From NCBI GenBank assembly GCA_027622275.1, contig JAQBZB010000004.1, positions 1 to 64,000 of the forward strand: a DNA stretch of 64,000 nucleotides. The letters run 5' to 3'. The notes under the pieces were generated by a model. It searched no databases. It was not told where the DNA came from and was given only the letters and a program-made list of their open reading frames with translations. How positions within the stretch are numbered: the stretch's first letter is position 1; each line of letters begins with the position of its first letter. Origin of the DNA: Planctomycetota bacterium. Lineage in GTDB: Bacteria > Planctomycetota > Planctomycetia > Pirellulales > Pirellulaceae. Positions 43,201 to 54,445 of the stretch are shown one piece after another. A program made the position numbers and the translations under genes.

Positions 43201-45699
43201 CGCCTCCGGTTCCGAACGGGATTGCGGCCGTGGGGATGAGATTCCCGCCAGCCTGCGTCCTTACAAAGACTGCAGCGACTGAGCCGACATACAACACGCC
43301 TGGGTTGTTTATGCCACCCCTTCTTCCACCATATGCCATGGCATTGGCGTCTCGACCGAGAGGGGCGCTAATACCGTTTACTGCGCCAAGAACAGCTCCA
43401 CCTTGGATGGGTATCGGGTTCCACTGTACCGGATTCGCGCATCCACCCCCAGGTTGACAGCCTGCAGAGCCGGCATTGAGCGACTCATATACAGGGTTAG
43501 GGTTGACACCGACACCAGTACCGCCAATCACCACCCGATTCGGAGCAACTGCGTTGACTGCCACAGGCGTAACAAATTGTGCTGCGAACCCCGCAAGTCC
43601 GACCGCCCCGATCAACGCAAGTCGATCATCGTTGAAACCATCCGGTTCCGGGTCTGGGATGGCGACTCGATTGTTAGCGGCGTTATAAACTTCCCTGGCA
43701 AAGCCCCCGAGCAACTGCGTACTTGAGTAGCGGATGGACTGGTTAGAAGCCGCCAGAGATAAAGTATCAACCCCTACGTCTCCGCCGTCGGCCACGGTCA
43801 CGGTGTTCCAAGTCAACGATCCGGCGGCCGTCTGCTGGGGAGTTCCCGTGTCCTGGGCGCCACCGATGATGATGTCTGAATTGCTGTCCCACGCGACGTC
43901 GTGCAGTTCCGTTATCTGCAGATTCCCGATGAGCGAAAACCAGTCGCCGCTGATGCCCGTCCAGGTGCCGCCTGCTTGGTAAAACCCGTTGCCCATTGTG
44001 CCATTCAAAAAGAAGTTGTCTCTGCTAATGCGCGTGACTGTAAACTCCCATTGGCAGCGGTGTTTCCGGTCACACCGGCGACGCGGACCTGGTCTCCCGT
44101 GAAAAGACCATGGTCGTTGGAGCTGACGACAATAGGTCCGGTAAAACTGGCGAAGGTGATCGTTCCGGCACGCGCGTTGGTTTGTCGGTAAATGCCCCCA
44201 TCGTTTGTTTCAACGAGGTCTCCATTGGCGTCGAAGACCATCTCACGCGAATCGGCATGCGGCGCGCTGTTGTTTCTCGTTCCAACATGCGTTATTGGTT
44301 GCCATTGGGTCGCGGCTGGTTGAGTAAAGTCGCCTCGGAAAAGCCTCCCCGTGAAATTTGTTGCGCCGATCGAATTTGGCACCAACATGCCACCAACAAA
44401 GAAAGTGTCGTTCGGCGGCATCCCCTGGCTGCCGGGCTGGCGGTCGCCAGCCACGTAGACGATGTTCGCGTTAGTCGGATCGCCGACAATCGAGAAGTGT
44501 ATGGCGCCCTGAGCCCCCGCCTTCGGGCGTGGTTGAATCCCAATGGTGCCGCCTCCCTCATTCGTCTGTGGGATGGTAGCAAACGCCACAAAGTTGGTCT
44601 CATCCGGCTCATCGACCCGGTTGTCATTGTCATTGTCTTGACCATCGACGCCGTCGTCTGAGCGGAAGATGCTCGCCAACTGGCCGTTGTTGATAACGGC
44701 TACGTACACTGCATTGGTGCCGGCACGGGCGTTGTTATGTACTGCGAGTTCGATGTTGTTCGTGCTGGCACCGATCAACCCGCCCGCCGGCCCGCTGACG
44801 TTGGTCCAGGTGGAGCCGGTGTCGTCGCTGCGGAATACGCCGAAAGCGCCGCCATAATAGAAGCGGTTTGGATCGCCTGAGTCTCCCACGAGGTCGTAAG
44901 CGTTGCCGAAAGTTCCCGCAACTCGGATAAAAGTTGTGCCGCCGTTCGTGCTGCGAAAGATCCCACCGGGCAGGCCACCGTAATAGTTATTTGCTGCCAC
45001 GAGGATCGTGTTGCCCCGCGAGGCCACGCCCCAGATGTTGAGACCTTGAAGCCCGCCCTGCGCCAAAGGCTTCGTCCCGAGCTGTGTCCAGGTCGTGCCT
45101 CCATCAGTCGTCTTAAGCAGCCCGTTTAGCGGCCCACCCGGCGGATTCGGTGCAGTCTGTATTGCGATCGAGGCTGCCCGGCCGATTCCTGCGACAATCG
45201 TTTGACCTGTAGGGTCGGTTGGATCCATGTCCATCGCACCAATGGACAGTGCCGGATAGTCGTCGGTCAGCGGCTGCCAAGATGGCAACTCGTTGGGGTC
45301 AACCTGATCGATTACGCCATCGCCGTTGTTGTCAACGCCGTCGATCACACCGTCTGCGTCATTGTCAATGCCGTCGGTTGGCCAGGTCGAGTTGTTGGTC
45401 TTCCAGATGCCACCGTTGACTGCCCCAATGTAAAGGATGTCCGCATTGGTCGGATGTGCCAACACGGTATGAATGGCGCCTGATACGGGGTTTTGGCCAC
45501 CAGGAATGTTTTCGACTTGGCCGTTCAGCGTGGGCCCCGGCCCCTGAGAAACCCAATCGGGAACGCCCAGTAGATTTACAGCCAGCAACGTACGAGATTC
45601 CAAGTGTTCGAATGAAATCCGCCGCTGCTTGCACCGCCGTTGTTTCGTCCTCGCTTGTGAACACAACTTCCGAAGCCAGGATGTAGCAACCATTTCCAT
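37259..45699 (-). CDS. Giant LESRxLL-type surface protein: BNR-like repeats, beta-helix repeats, dockerin-like C-terminus; split by an apparent frameshift near 44047
   Basis: ORFs 44005..45798 and 37259..44008; FEHLESRTLLAVN N-terminus; NVISGN..GNFIGTDxxGTxxLGN..NTIGG repeats; DVNDDGLVTPLDALLIINKMN. Confidence 0.8.
38500..39800 (-). repeat. Tandem beta-helix coding repeats of roughly 60 codons
   Basis: Recurring NVISGN-x-GI-x-GNYIGTD-x-G-x-LGN-x-G-x-NTIGG in the translation. Confidence 0.85.
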
Positions 45700-45846
45700 A
45701 ACCCTTCCGTTTTTCTGGTGACGTAGAATTCGACGGAACGTAGAGGGGCGCAATATCGATACTCCGACCCTGAACGAACCGCAGCATCGTGCCAGCACCC
45801 TCTAGATGCATAATGAGACCTCAACATTTTGCGACCTTCGCGACAA

Positions 45847-46476
45847 TTAATCGGATGCCGATCCGGATAATTCGCGCCAGAGGTTGCGGATCGTGTGCAG
45901 CTTGCGCTGGACGCTGCGGACGCTGCAGTTAAGACGCTCGGGGGCGGCGACCTCTTCGTTCGAATACCCGGCGAGCTTCCACATGAACACCATTTCGAGT
46001 TCAACGGGCAAGGCTTTGAGCAAGTGAACAACACGGTCGGTGAACTCGACCGTATCGAAGGGATTGTCGTTGGCGCTGACGGCTTCGGCCGCGAAGTTGT
46101 TACGCTCTGAACGGCCCGTGTGCCGCTCGGCTCCGGAACGTTCCCGCCGCAAGTCCCGGCGCTCGCGAAGGTGCCGCTTCTTGGTGTTGCTGATCTTCCG
46201 CAAGGTGATCGTCACCAGAATCGTCCAGAATTCGTGACGGTTCGCGATCACAAACGGACGGTTTCGTTGAGCGTGGCAAAAACTCAAGAAAGCATCCTGG
46301 ACGACGTCGTATTCGTCCTCACGGATGCGGACGCCGGGCGGCAGATTGCGACGGGCTAAGGCAAGCAAACGATGTCCATACTTCTGAAAAAGCCACGCGG
46401 CCGCGTCATTGCGCTGGTGATCGTCCGCGGATCGCAGCTCGTTGGCCCAAAACGTGTCTGTGGCGCTGAATGACAC
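45847..46476 (-). CDS. ECF sigma factor
   Basis: EDEYDVVQDAFLSFCHAQ, FWTILVTITLRKISN, LAGYSNEEVAAPERLNCSVRSVQRKLHTIRNLW. Confidence 0.92.
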   Translation of the reverse strand: MSFSATDTFWANELRSADDHQRNDAAAWLFQKYGHRLLALARRNLPPGVRIREDEYDVVQDAFLSFCHAQRNRPFVIANRHEFWTILVTITLRKISNTKKRHLRERRDLRRERSGAERHTGRSERNNFAAEAVSANDNPFDTVEFTDRVVHLLKALPVELEMVFMWKLAGYSNEEVAAPERLNCSVRSVQRKLHTIRNLWRELSGSASD

Positions 46477-46654
46477 GGTCCTGTCTCCTTGAGGGTGGTG
46501 CGGGTGATCCGGGAGACAGCCAGTTCGGGTTGCGATCGTCGACGGTCTCCAGGCACAACCACGTAGTCCTGAGAGGCGAGGTGTGACAGGAATCGCCGAA
46601 GTTTTCTGAACGAGCTTGCACGTTGCCCAACTTAAGGAGCGTTCGCGAAATAAC

Positions 46655-46725
46655 TGAGCGGAATGGCGCTAGCCACCGGTTCTTCATGCGTTGTGTAAGA
46701 CCGGCGGCTAGCGCCGAACCGCTCA
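46655..46725. repeat. Imperfect 26-bp inverted repeat
   Basis: TGAGCGGAATGGCGCTAGCCACCGGT (46655-46680) and ACCGGCGGCTAGCGCCGAACCGCTCA (46700-46725). Confidence 0.75.
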
Positions 46726-46859
46726 CCTCAAAGCAAACAGTTAGTTCACGAACGGTGCTAAACCCGCCCGTTACGCATGCGCGAAAGAGTTTCGATCGAA
46801 TGGCTCGACCGACCGTGCAACGCCGTTGCCGCCGTGAGCGGACTGCTCGTTCGGTGCGG

Positions 46860-49800
46860 TTAGCCGACCAGCTCTTCCAGGATCTCAGCCAGCGGATCCC
46901 AGAGTTCGTCATCGTCGAGTGAGAGCGACGGATGTTCAGGCATAGGTTCGCGGTGTTGCTGGGCGGCGCTAGCTGTCGCCGCCGTGCCGAACGGCGTATC
47001 CTTGGCGGGTTCGCGGGTTTCGAGGGCCGCATCGAGTGAGCTGCGCGATTCATCGGGATGAGGACTCCGCCAACTCGGCGCGAGGTTGCTCGCTTCGCCT
47101 TCCGCTGCCACGGGAGTACGATTCGACACGATGCGATCCAGCTCGTTGATGACCAGCAGGATGTCGATCGGACTTGCAATGCCATCGCCGTTAACGTCGA
47201 TCATGGCCGCTTTCGACTGCGGTTCTCCGGGCATCATCGGCAGCGGGCCACTTCCATAGGCGTTGATGTAGTTGATAGCGACAATCGCATCCAACGGTAC
47301 TACAAGTCCATCGCCCGTGGTATCGAGCGCGTGGCGGTCGTTGTGCCATCGCTTCACAACCTGTATCTCCATCATCGCCAGCGACTCGTTGCCGGCATTG
47401 TCGCTGATCGTGTACGACATGGTCTCGACGCCGATGAATCCCGCGGCCGGAGTGTAAATGACGCTCCGGCCATCGTCAGCGCTCCTTGCCTGGCCACCGC
47501 CGGACGGCATGCCGACATCGGTTATCATTACGTCCTCATGAAACTCGTCGTTTGCCAACACGTTCAACGAACGGTCCGCCGTGTCTTGCACAACGGTAAA
47601 CTTTCATCGGTCGCGTTCAGCGAGGCGGTAATCTGCACGGTTACGCTGCCGTACGAAATTCGATCTTCGCTCACGGCCGTGTCACTGCCATACAGCAACA
47701 CGCTGTGGAACGGGACGTCGTCTGCCGGATCGGTGGCAAAGACAATCAGTCCAGCACCAGTGGCGTGAAAAGGAATACTGAATAGCAGGATCGATTCACC
47801 AGCTAACAGTGTCGCGTCCGCGATCGCACCCGCTTCATCGACAAGCCCATCGCGGAGAACGCCGTCCCGCGCGTTGGGGTACATCGCGCCGAAGGCGATG
47901 GGACCGTCGACTGCGGCTCGGCGAACGTCATACGAAACATCAACGTAAGCCGCGAATACTCCCTCGGCCTCGTTGCGGATGTCTTGAGCGTAGACCTGCA
48001 ATTCAAACGAGTCGCCAATGGTCACGGATGAAACCGCAACGCCATTGACGTCGACGACGACCGGCCGGAACGCGACAACGTCGTCCGATGGCGGTGGAGG
48101 CGGTGGCTCGAAGTCGCCGGCGATGATTTCGGCCAGTTCAGCGCGAGCTGTTTCCCAAACGTCAGGATCCGCCGACCAACTGATGCTCGCCGGCTGGAAT
48201 CCGTTCTCCCACAAAGCCCGCGGCACGACGCGATCGATGATCGCTTGCGTCCTAGCGGGATCAATGGCCAAGGCCATGGCCAGGTAATCCGCATCTTGAA
48301 TCCCGCGACGCCAATGCTTCAACCGCAACGAAGCGATCGGGCCATCGACACCGTAGCTCTCTTCGGGAAACACCGTGTCGGTTCCCGGATAAAACAGCAC
48401 GCCATCGCCGTTGTAATAGTTGTTGCCGGTCTGTCCCAACTCGAAGTCGAAGCCGCCATTGTTGCCGAACGTCTTCGCTTGCTGAAAGACATTCGTGTCG
48501 CCGGTGTAGCCCTGGAAGTTTTCGTAGTAAGTCGACTCCCAATAGAACCAGCGGTCGATCTCCTTCTTGAATTGGCCCCAGGCAAGTTCGCGCAGCGCCA
48601 CGCCGTCGTCTTCGGTGGCGAACGTGCCCGACGCCGGACGGCTGCTGTTGTAGAGCATGAATTGCTTGCCGTTGTCACTCAAATACTGATCGGCCAGAGT
48701 TTGCCAGGCTTGTTCATCACCTTCGTTGAACCAGGACGCAACGACGTCGAGCGAGCGCGTCTCGGTCGCGGCTGCGGTCAGGTCGATCGTGGCCATCGAG
48801 TTGAGCCGCGACCCCGATCCGGGATTCTCATCGAGCCACCGTGCCCAGCGTTCCGTCTGAGGATAGTCGTCCGATTCATCGATCAGGTACAGGAAGTAGT
48901 CGACGGGCGTCTCGAAGCCTTGCTGGTCGAACCAATTCACCCAGGCATCGGCATGCCGCTCCATCTCGCGCCGCGAAAGTGTCCCGTTGTCGTTGTCATC
49001 CCAACTCCATTGCCAGCCGCCGTAGGTGCTGATCGAAAAGACATTGTTCCCCGTACCCACACCCGGCCCGGCATAACCGCGTGCGGGCGTGAACAGTTCG
49101 CCTGAGAGAACATCGGTCCAACCGAAGTCGTTCATGGCCTCATCAATCGCCTCGATGTGTGTGTCGAATGACGGGTAGTCGATCGGCGGCCCTTCGATCA
49201 GCGAGATCTTGTGCCGATGCGCCATCTGGTGATAGCGCTCCTGGATCGACGTCATCCGCGTGTCGTCGGTATCGATCCACTCTTGCCCCGTATGCCGCAG
49301 GTTGACGTTCTCTGAGCTGTAGTACAACATTGTCTTCGTCGTGGGTGTGTCGGGCAACGTGAAGCCCTTCACGTCGAGCGAGATCGGAATCTCTTCGCTC
49401 AGCACGCCGCCTTCGGTCACCGTGATCGTTCCTTGATAGACGCCCGGAGGCGTATCTTTTGGGACGTAGATGTCGCCCCAGATCGATTGGTTGGTATCGG
49501 CATCGATCGTGAATCCTTGTTCCAGTTCCAGCGGCACGGCGATATCGGGATAGAACTTATTTGCATCCGGGCGGGCGGTCCACCCATAGAGCGAGTTGCC
49601 GTCTTCGTCCAACGGTGAACGCCCGTCCGTGTGCGGCCGCTGTATGCGCTCTGGCAAGACTCGTTCGTCGTAGTCGCTCCAATCAAAGTTCGAATAGTAC
49701 GGCGCAAACGCCAGGTCACGAGTCAGTCCTTCGATCTCCAGGTAGCGAACGAAGAACAGTTCGACGTTACGGTCTATGTAATCGAACAGCTCGTCGCCCG

Positions 49801-50167
49801 TGGCTGGTGTCGACGAGATCATCGCTCCGCCTGGGCCGACGAGCGAAGAAATCGCGACATCGACGTTCGTGGCGGCTTCGGCGGAGGCTTCCAACACGAG
49901 ATTGAACGAGACAACTTCGTTCCGAGCGGCGAACAAGTCGATACTGTCGCCGTCCCACACCGAATTAATGACCGCACTCGGATTCTGTGACACCCGCAAT
50001 TCATCCTGCGTCACTTTGTCGCCACCGTCATTGGCCCAGACGTTGACGGCCAGCAACTCGCGTGATTCAAGCGACTCGAATCTCAAACGTCGTGCCGAAT
50101 GGCGGCGCGACTTTGCGGTGCGGCGATGCTTCGAGCTGTGCAGCAGATTGGTGCGGAAGCGTCTCAT
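46860..50167 (-). CDS. LESRxLL-type surface protein: DUF4091/glycoside-hydrolase-like region, cohesin-like and dockerin-like modules; split by an apparent frameshift near 47602
   Basis: ORFs 47564..50254 and 46860..47591; [52 protein letters not shown] and [21 protein letters not shown]. Confidence 0.78.
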
Positions 50168-50770
50168 GATGTGTCCTCGAGCGGAGCCAAATGGCTGATC
50201 GTTGAATTGGCTGCCTACCACAGACATCAACATTCCCGCCGCCGAGCGACACATCGCTTAACGACCGAACGGAGTTTTCCCCAGACTCGGGTCAGCAACA
50301 TTTTCAGTCGCAAGCGTGTCGGGTAATGCGCGAGTTTGGACACTAGCTAGATGGAAGAAGGCGGCTGAGATGCCGGAGCCCATCAGGGCACCCCCGACAC
50401 AGGAGAAAACAAATGAGACTCTGATATCGATATGGCCATGGGGACACGAACACAGTCCGCCATTCGAACTCCGTGACACGTTGACAGTCCGTTCCATTGC
50501 ACGCTGGCAGTCGTAAGACCGCACCTCCTTTACCCGGCATCTCCATTTACAAATTGGGGAGCCGGGGTTTCGGTTGTGCCTCGCGGAAAAGGACACGCAC
50601 GTTGAAGCTGCTCTCCAGATTCGTGTTTTGCGACACAAATCGAAGGCCAATTCGAAAATCATTCCAGAAAACGTGTCGCCAAGGCCCAGCAATGTTGTCG
50701 TATCTGATGAGGGCACGGCATCTCTGCCTGCTCAGACAAGTTCATAACCCCTCGCGTCAGGCGTAAGACC

Positions 50771-51616
50771 ATGTCAATCCGACTTTGCAACCTCGCATTC
50801 CTACTGGTGACTGGACTAGTAACCGTCCTAGCTGTCGGGACACAAACGCAAGTTTGGGGACGACCGCCCTTCTGGCAACCAGATACGATTCCCGGATACA
50901 GCATTCCTCCGTCGGGATTCAAACCACCTCAGACGATTCACACGATCCCTAACCGCGGGACACGGCCTGGATGGACGATTCCTTCCCCGACGCCGCCCCC
51001 TCGCGGTTGGGCATTGCCTGGACCGACGATTCCTTACCGAACGAACCCTGGCGGCAACCAATGGTGCCCACCGACAATTCATCCACAGCCAACGGTCCCT
51101 GGGATTCGGTGGTGGAATGTTCCGTTGAACCCGCAGGGACCTGCACATGGTGGCGGAACATCGTGGGGACCGACTCGGCAAAGGAGTGGTTCGGGAATCT
51201 TGCAACCACCTCCGCAGCTTCCGTCCCAAAGCAAGCCGCCAGCAAACAATCCGATACCACCGAAAAAGCCGACATCGAACACACCAGCGGTGATCGGCAA
51301 TCCCATCTTCAAATCGCCTCCTTCGATTGACCTATCCACTCTGACGCCCAAACACAAAAAAGTGCCGCATATCGATCTGCGGCAGTTGGCGATGGTCCAA
51401 GATACCTGCGTCCGCTGCCATATCAGCGACCGTTCTGGGTCCGTCAGCCACCGCAAGGCCACTCCTCGCGAAATGGCCCTGTTGGACAGCGTCACGAAGA
51501 GCGCGAGCATTTACGGAAATGATCAGGCAGTCCGCGAGCAGGGACCAAACTCGGAGCTTGCCCGTGCCTCGGAGGCGTTGCGGAAGTATTTGACCACCAC
51601 CGCTAAGACGAATTGA
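50771..51616 (+). CDS. Exported proline-rich protein with one CxxCH motif
   Basis: Signal-like N-terminus, Pro/Gly-rich middle, DTCVRCHISD. Confidence 0.65.
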   Translation: MSIRLCNLAFLLVTGLVTVLAVGTQTQVWGRPPFWQPDTIPGYSIPPSGFKPPQTIHTIPNRGTRPGWTIPSPTPPPRGWALPGPTIPYRTNPGGNQWCPPTIHPQPTVPGIRWWNVPLNPQGPAHGGGTSWGPTRQRSGSGILQPPPQLPSQSKPPANNPIPPKKPTSNTPAVIGNPIFKSPPSIDLSTLTPKHKKVPHIDLRQLAMVQDTCVRCHISDRSGSVSHRKATPREMALLDSVTKSASIYGNDQAVREQGPNSELARASEALRKYLTTTAKTN

Positions 51617-51663
51617 GCCAACTTCGTCTCCTCACACAGCACCTCCATCGAAAGGAAACTCCC

Positions 51664-52923
51664 ATGAGATCTCGCAACCTTTGTCTATCCGTGTTGTCTA
51701 TTCTGTTGGCCGTTCTAGCTGCCGCACCGGTTGTCGCACAATGTCCTTGCGCGGGCCTTGCGAACAGCATGAACCAAGTGGACAACGCGATGCGGGAGAA
51801 TCTGAAAAACCTGCCCAGTATGAGCGGACAGCCGCAACAAACAGAATTTGCCGCGGCTCTGAATGACGCAGCGACCGGGAACTTTGCCAATCTTGATAAC
51901 TTCCTCCAGGCATCTATACTCATCCCGCCGCACGAGAGAAAGTGGGTCGAAATGTATCGAGCTGCGATGGAAATCAAGCAAAAGTCGCAGCAAGGTGCGA
52001 CGGACGACCAGGACCTGGCCAAATTGGGAGATGCAATTAATGGTCTGCCTGACATCCCCGGAGTACCGAAGCCCACGACGGATTTGGTGAAAGTCGCGCT
52101 TCAGGGTGAATTGACAAATGCCAACGCCCAGAACACGCTTTGCAAGATACTTTGCATCCTTGCCCAAACGGGAGGACCGGGCGCGGCAGGACCGGGTGGC
52201 TTTGGACCGGGTGGCTTGGGACCGGGTGGCTTGGGACCTGTCGTTGCTCTCCCAGGCGGTGGCGGTGGAAACATCGCCTTTGTTCCCGACGGCTACGCGG
52301 GCGGTCCGGCTAATCTTGGTGGGGGCAACATGAACCTTGGCCCTCCTGCGTACGGACCGGGCGAACCCGTGCCGGATATCTCCGCAGAGAATTCGCCGGA
52401 CGCACCCGGTGCGGGAGAGGTCCTCCTGCTGAACCTGGAGGAGAACCAGCAAGAGGTGGGTTACGTCATCGGTACCGGTACATTTCAATTGAAAGCCGGA
52501 GCCGAGCACCGCTTTGGACTCCCCTCGTCCGGCACAAAGGTAATCCGCTTCGATCAGGGTGGCGGTCAAACTCTTGAGTACACACTGCGCGCGTTCACCT
52601 ACAAATTCGTATTGACTGAGAACGGCTGGGATCTGATGCAAAAGCTCTACAACGTCACCATTGATAACACGGCCCTAAGCGGCGACATTCCCTTCGTTGC
52701 GGACAACGAGCAAGTCATGGTCAAGACCGGGAGCACGCTCCAACAGAAATCAACTCACCCTATCAAACTGCTCTTTGATCATGGCGACGGAACCACTGCG
52801 GAAAAGATACTGGATACCGGGACTTATCAGTTCAGGATCGATCCGGAGAAAAACAGATTGGAGTTACACGCCATGGAGCAAGCTGGCTCGCCGATCCAGC
52901 CACCTATGCCTGGCACCATGTAA
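51664..52923 (+). CDS. Exported hypothetical protein with Gly-Pro-rich tract
   Basis: Signal peptide LSVLSILLAVLAAAPVVAQ; GPGGFGPGGLGPGGLGP; C-terminal beta-rich region. Confidence 0.7.
   Translation: MRSRNLCLSVLSILLAVLAAAPVVAQCPCAGLANSMNQVDNAMRENLKNLPSMSGQPQQTEFAAALNDAATGNFANLDNFLQASILIPPHERKWVEMYRAAMEIKQKSQQGATDDQDLAKLGDAINGLPDIPGVPKPTTDLVKVALQGELTNANAQNTLCKILCILAQTGGPGAAGPGGFGPGGLGPGGLGPVVALPGGGGGNIAFVPDGYAGGPANLGGGNMNLGPPAYGPGEPVPDISAENSPDAPGAGEVLLLNLEENQQEVGYVIGTGTFQLKAGAEHRFGLPSSGTKVIRFDQGGGQTLEYTLRAFTYKFVLTENGWDLMQKLYNVTIDNTALSGDIPFVADNEQVMVKTGSTLQQKSTHPIKLLFDHGDGTTAEKILDTGTYQFRIDPEKNRLELHAMEQAGSPIQPPMPGTM
52189..52233 (+). repeat. 15-bp tandem repeat x3 (GGACCGGGTGGCTTK)
   Basis: Direct reading; encodes GPGGF/L units. 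Confidence 0.85.
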
Positions 52924-53022
52924 CCGATTCCGCTCATCGCTGGTGCCTCAATCGTGAGCCAGCATTCCTTGGGGGAAACAAGGACCAGCCGCGAGATTAG
53001 GATCGGTCGATCAATGACTGTC

Positions 53023-53099
53023 GTAGTGGTGGCTTCCAGCCGCCACGGGAATCATGTACCCCTGTTGGCAAATCCGTGGCGGCTGGAAGCCACCACTAC
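53023..53099. repeat. Perfect 26-bp inverted repeat, 25-nt loop
   Basis: GTAGTGGTGGCTTCCAGCCGCCACGG (53023-53048) and CCGTGGCGGCTGGAAGCCACCACTAC (53074-53099). Confidence 0.92.
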
Positions 53100-53245
53100 A
53101 TGGACACGCGACAGTAGTTTGTCGTCCAACACTTAGTTCTTCGCTTTCCTGTCACATGTTCATTCTGGGCACTACTTGGGAGTAAAAGTTGGCCGTCGTC
53201 AGATGTCGATTGCCACTCCCAAACCCTTAGCCCGGAGAAATCAAA

Positions 53246-53851
53246 ATGAACGGGACAGGATCTGTGTCGGTGATGTTGCATCAATTGCAGTCGGACGAGA
53301 CCCACAAGCGCGAAGCCGCGTGCGAATACCTGTGGCGGCGGTACTCCAAGAAGTTGCTGGACTTTGCCTGCCGCCGGCTCAACCACCATGTCCGCCGCCG
53401 AGTCGATGAACACGACGTGGTCAGCGATGTGTTCCTCAGCTTGTGGCAACTGCAGCGGTGTGGCGGTCAAGATCTGAACGACCGCCAGGAACTCTGGAAG
53501 ATGCTGGTCACGATTACGCTTCGCAGGATCAGCAATGTCGTCAAGTTCCAACGCAGAGCACGCCGCGACTACCGCCGCGAGTTGCGTATCGAAGGGTCAG
53601 CGGAGTTCGATGCCGGACTACTCTCTTGTGTGCCGTCGCGGGAACTCGCGCCGGAAACAAGAGCCCTGGTGAAGGACGAATTAGAAAAACTGATGGGGCA
53701 GTTGCCGCCCCAGTTACGGCAGATCGCGGTCTGGAAAATTGCCGGTTTCACGAACGCCGAGATCGCCCGCTCGGACAAACTCGGTTGCTCGGTGCGAACA
53801 GTCGAGCGGAAACTGAACGAAATTCGAACACTCTGGTGCGAGTTCGCTTAG
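53246..53851 (+). CDS. ECF sigma factor
   Basis: VDEHDVVSDVFLSLWQLQ, LWKMLVTITLRRISNVVK, IAGFTNAEIARSDKLGCSVRTVERKLNEIRTLW. Confidence 0.92.
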   Translation: MNGTGSVSVMLHQLQSDETHKREAACEYLWRRYSKKLLDFACRRLNHHVRRRVDEHDVVSDVFLSLWQLQRCGGQDLNDRQELWKMLVTITLRRISNVVKFQRRARRDYRRELRIEGSAEFDAGLLSCVPSRELAPETRALVKDELEKLMGQLPPQLRQIAVWKIAGFTNAEIARSDKLGCSVRTVERKLNEIRTLWCEFA

Positions 53852-53899
53852 GTACCACGATGTTGCTCCTCGCGTTGATACTGTGCGTAGCCGCTGTCA

Positions 53900-54316
53900 T
53901 CAGTAGGTCAATTCGCCGTCGAAGTAGCCGTTGATGCCGGGCTGGAAGACTTGAATGCCGTTGGGGGAACGGAAGTCGAGATGCTCGCGGTAGGTGCGGT
54001 CGGTGAAATTCTCGGTGCCGAGCGCCGACAACTTCACCGGATCATCAATAACTTCCGCCTTGAACTGATCGGCTCGAATGCCGGCACGCACGACGAGCAA
54101 ATCGTCTACGGGATGCGTGTATTCAATGAAGTAGCCTGGATTCACCGATTCCGATTTAGGAGTCGGTGAATTCGCGCCGGGGAAGGTGTTCGCGCTCGTT
54201 GTGATCTCGTTCAACTCTTGCTTCAAATAACGCAGGTCGACGCCAGCCGTCAACTGATCGGAACACTCACAAGGCCCAGCCGTCGTCTGTTGGATCAACC
54301 ACTCGCGATGCCTCAA
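53900..54316 (-). pseudogene. Fragment resembling a TonB-dependent receptor/outer-membrane barrel C-terminus
   Basis: GVDLRYLKQELNEI..NPGYFIEYTHPVDDLLVVRAGIRADQF; short, no receptor N-terminus. Confidence 0.45.
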
Positions 54317-54445
54317 AGATGTAACTCATCGGATGAACAAAATCGACATCATGCTGACGAGTAGGGACTCCGACTGGTATCGTGATAGCTGCCGCAGCGG
54401 ACGGACGAGGCGTCCATCCTACTCTGTTTTAGGACGAAGATCGCG

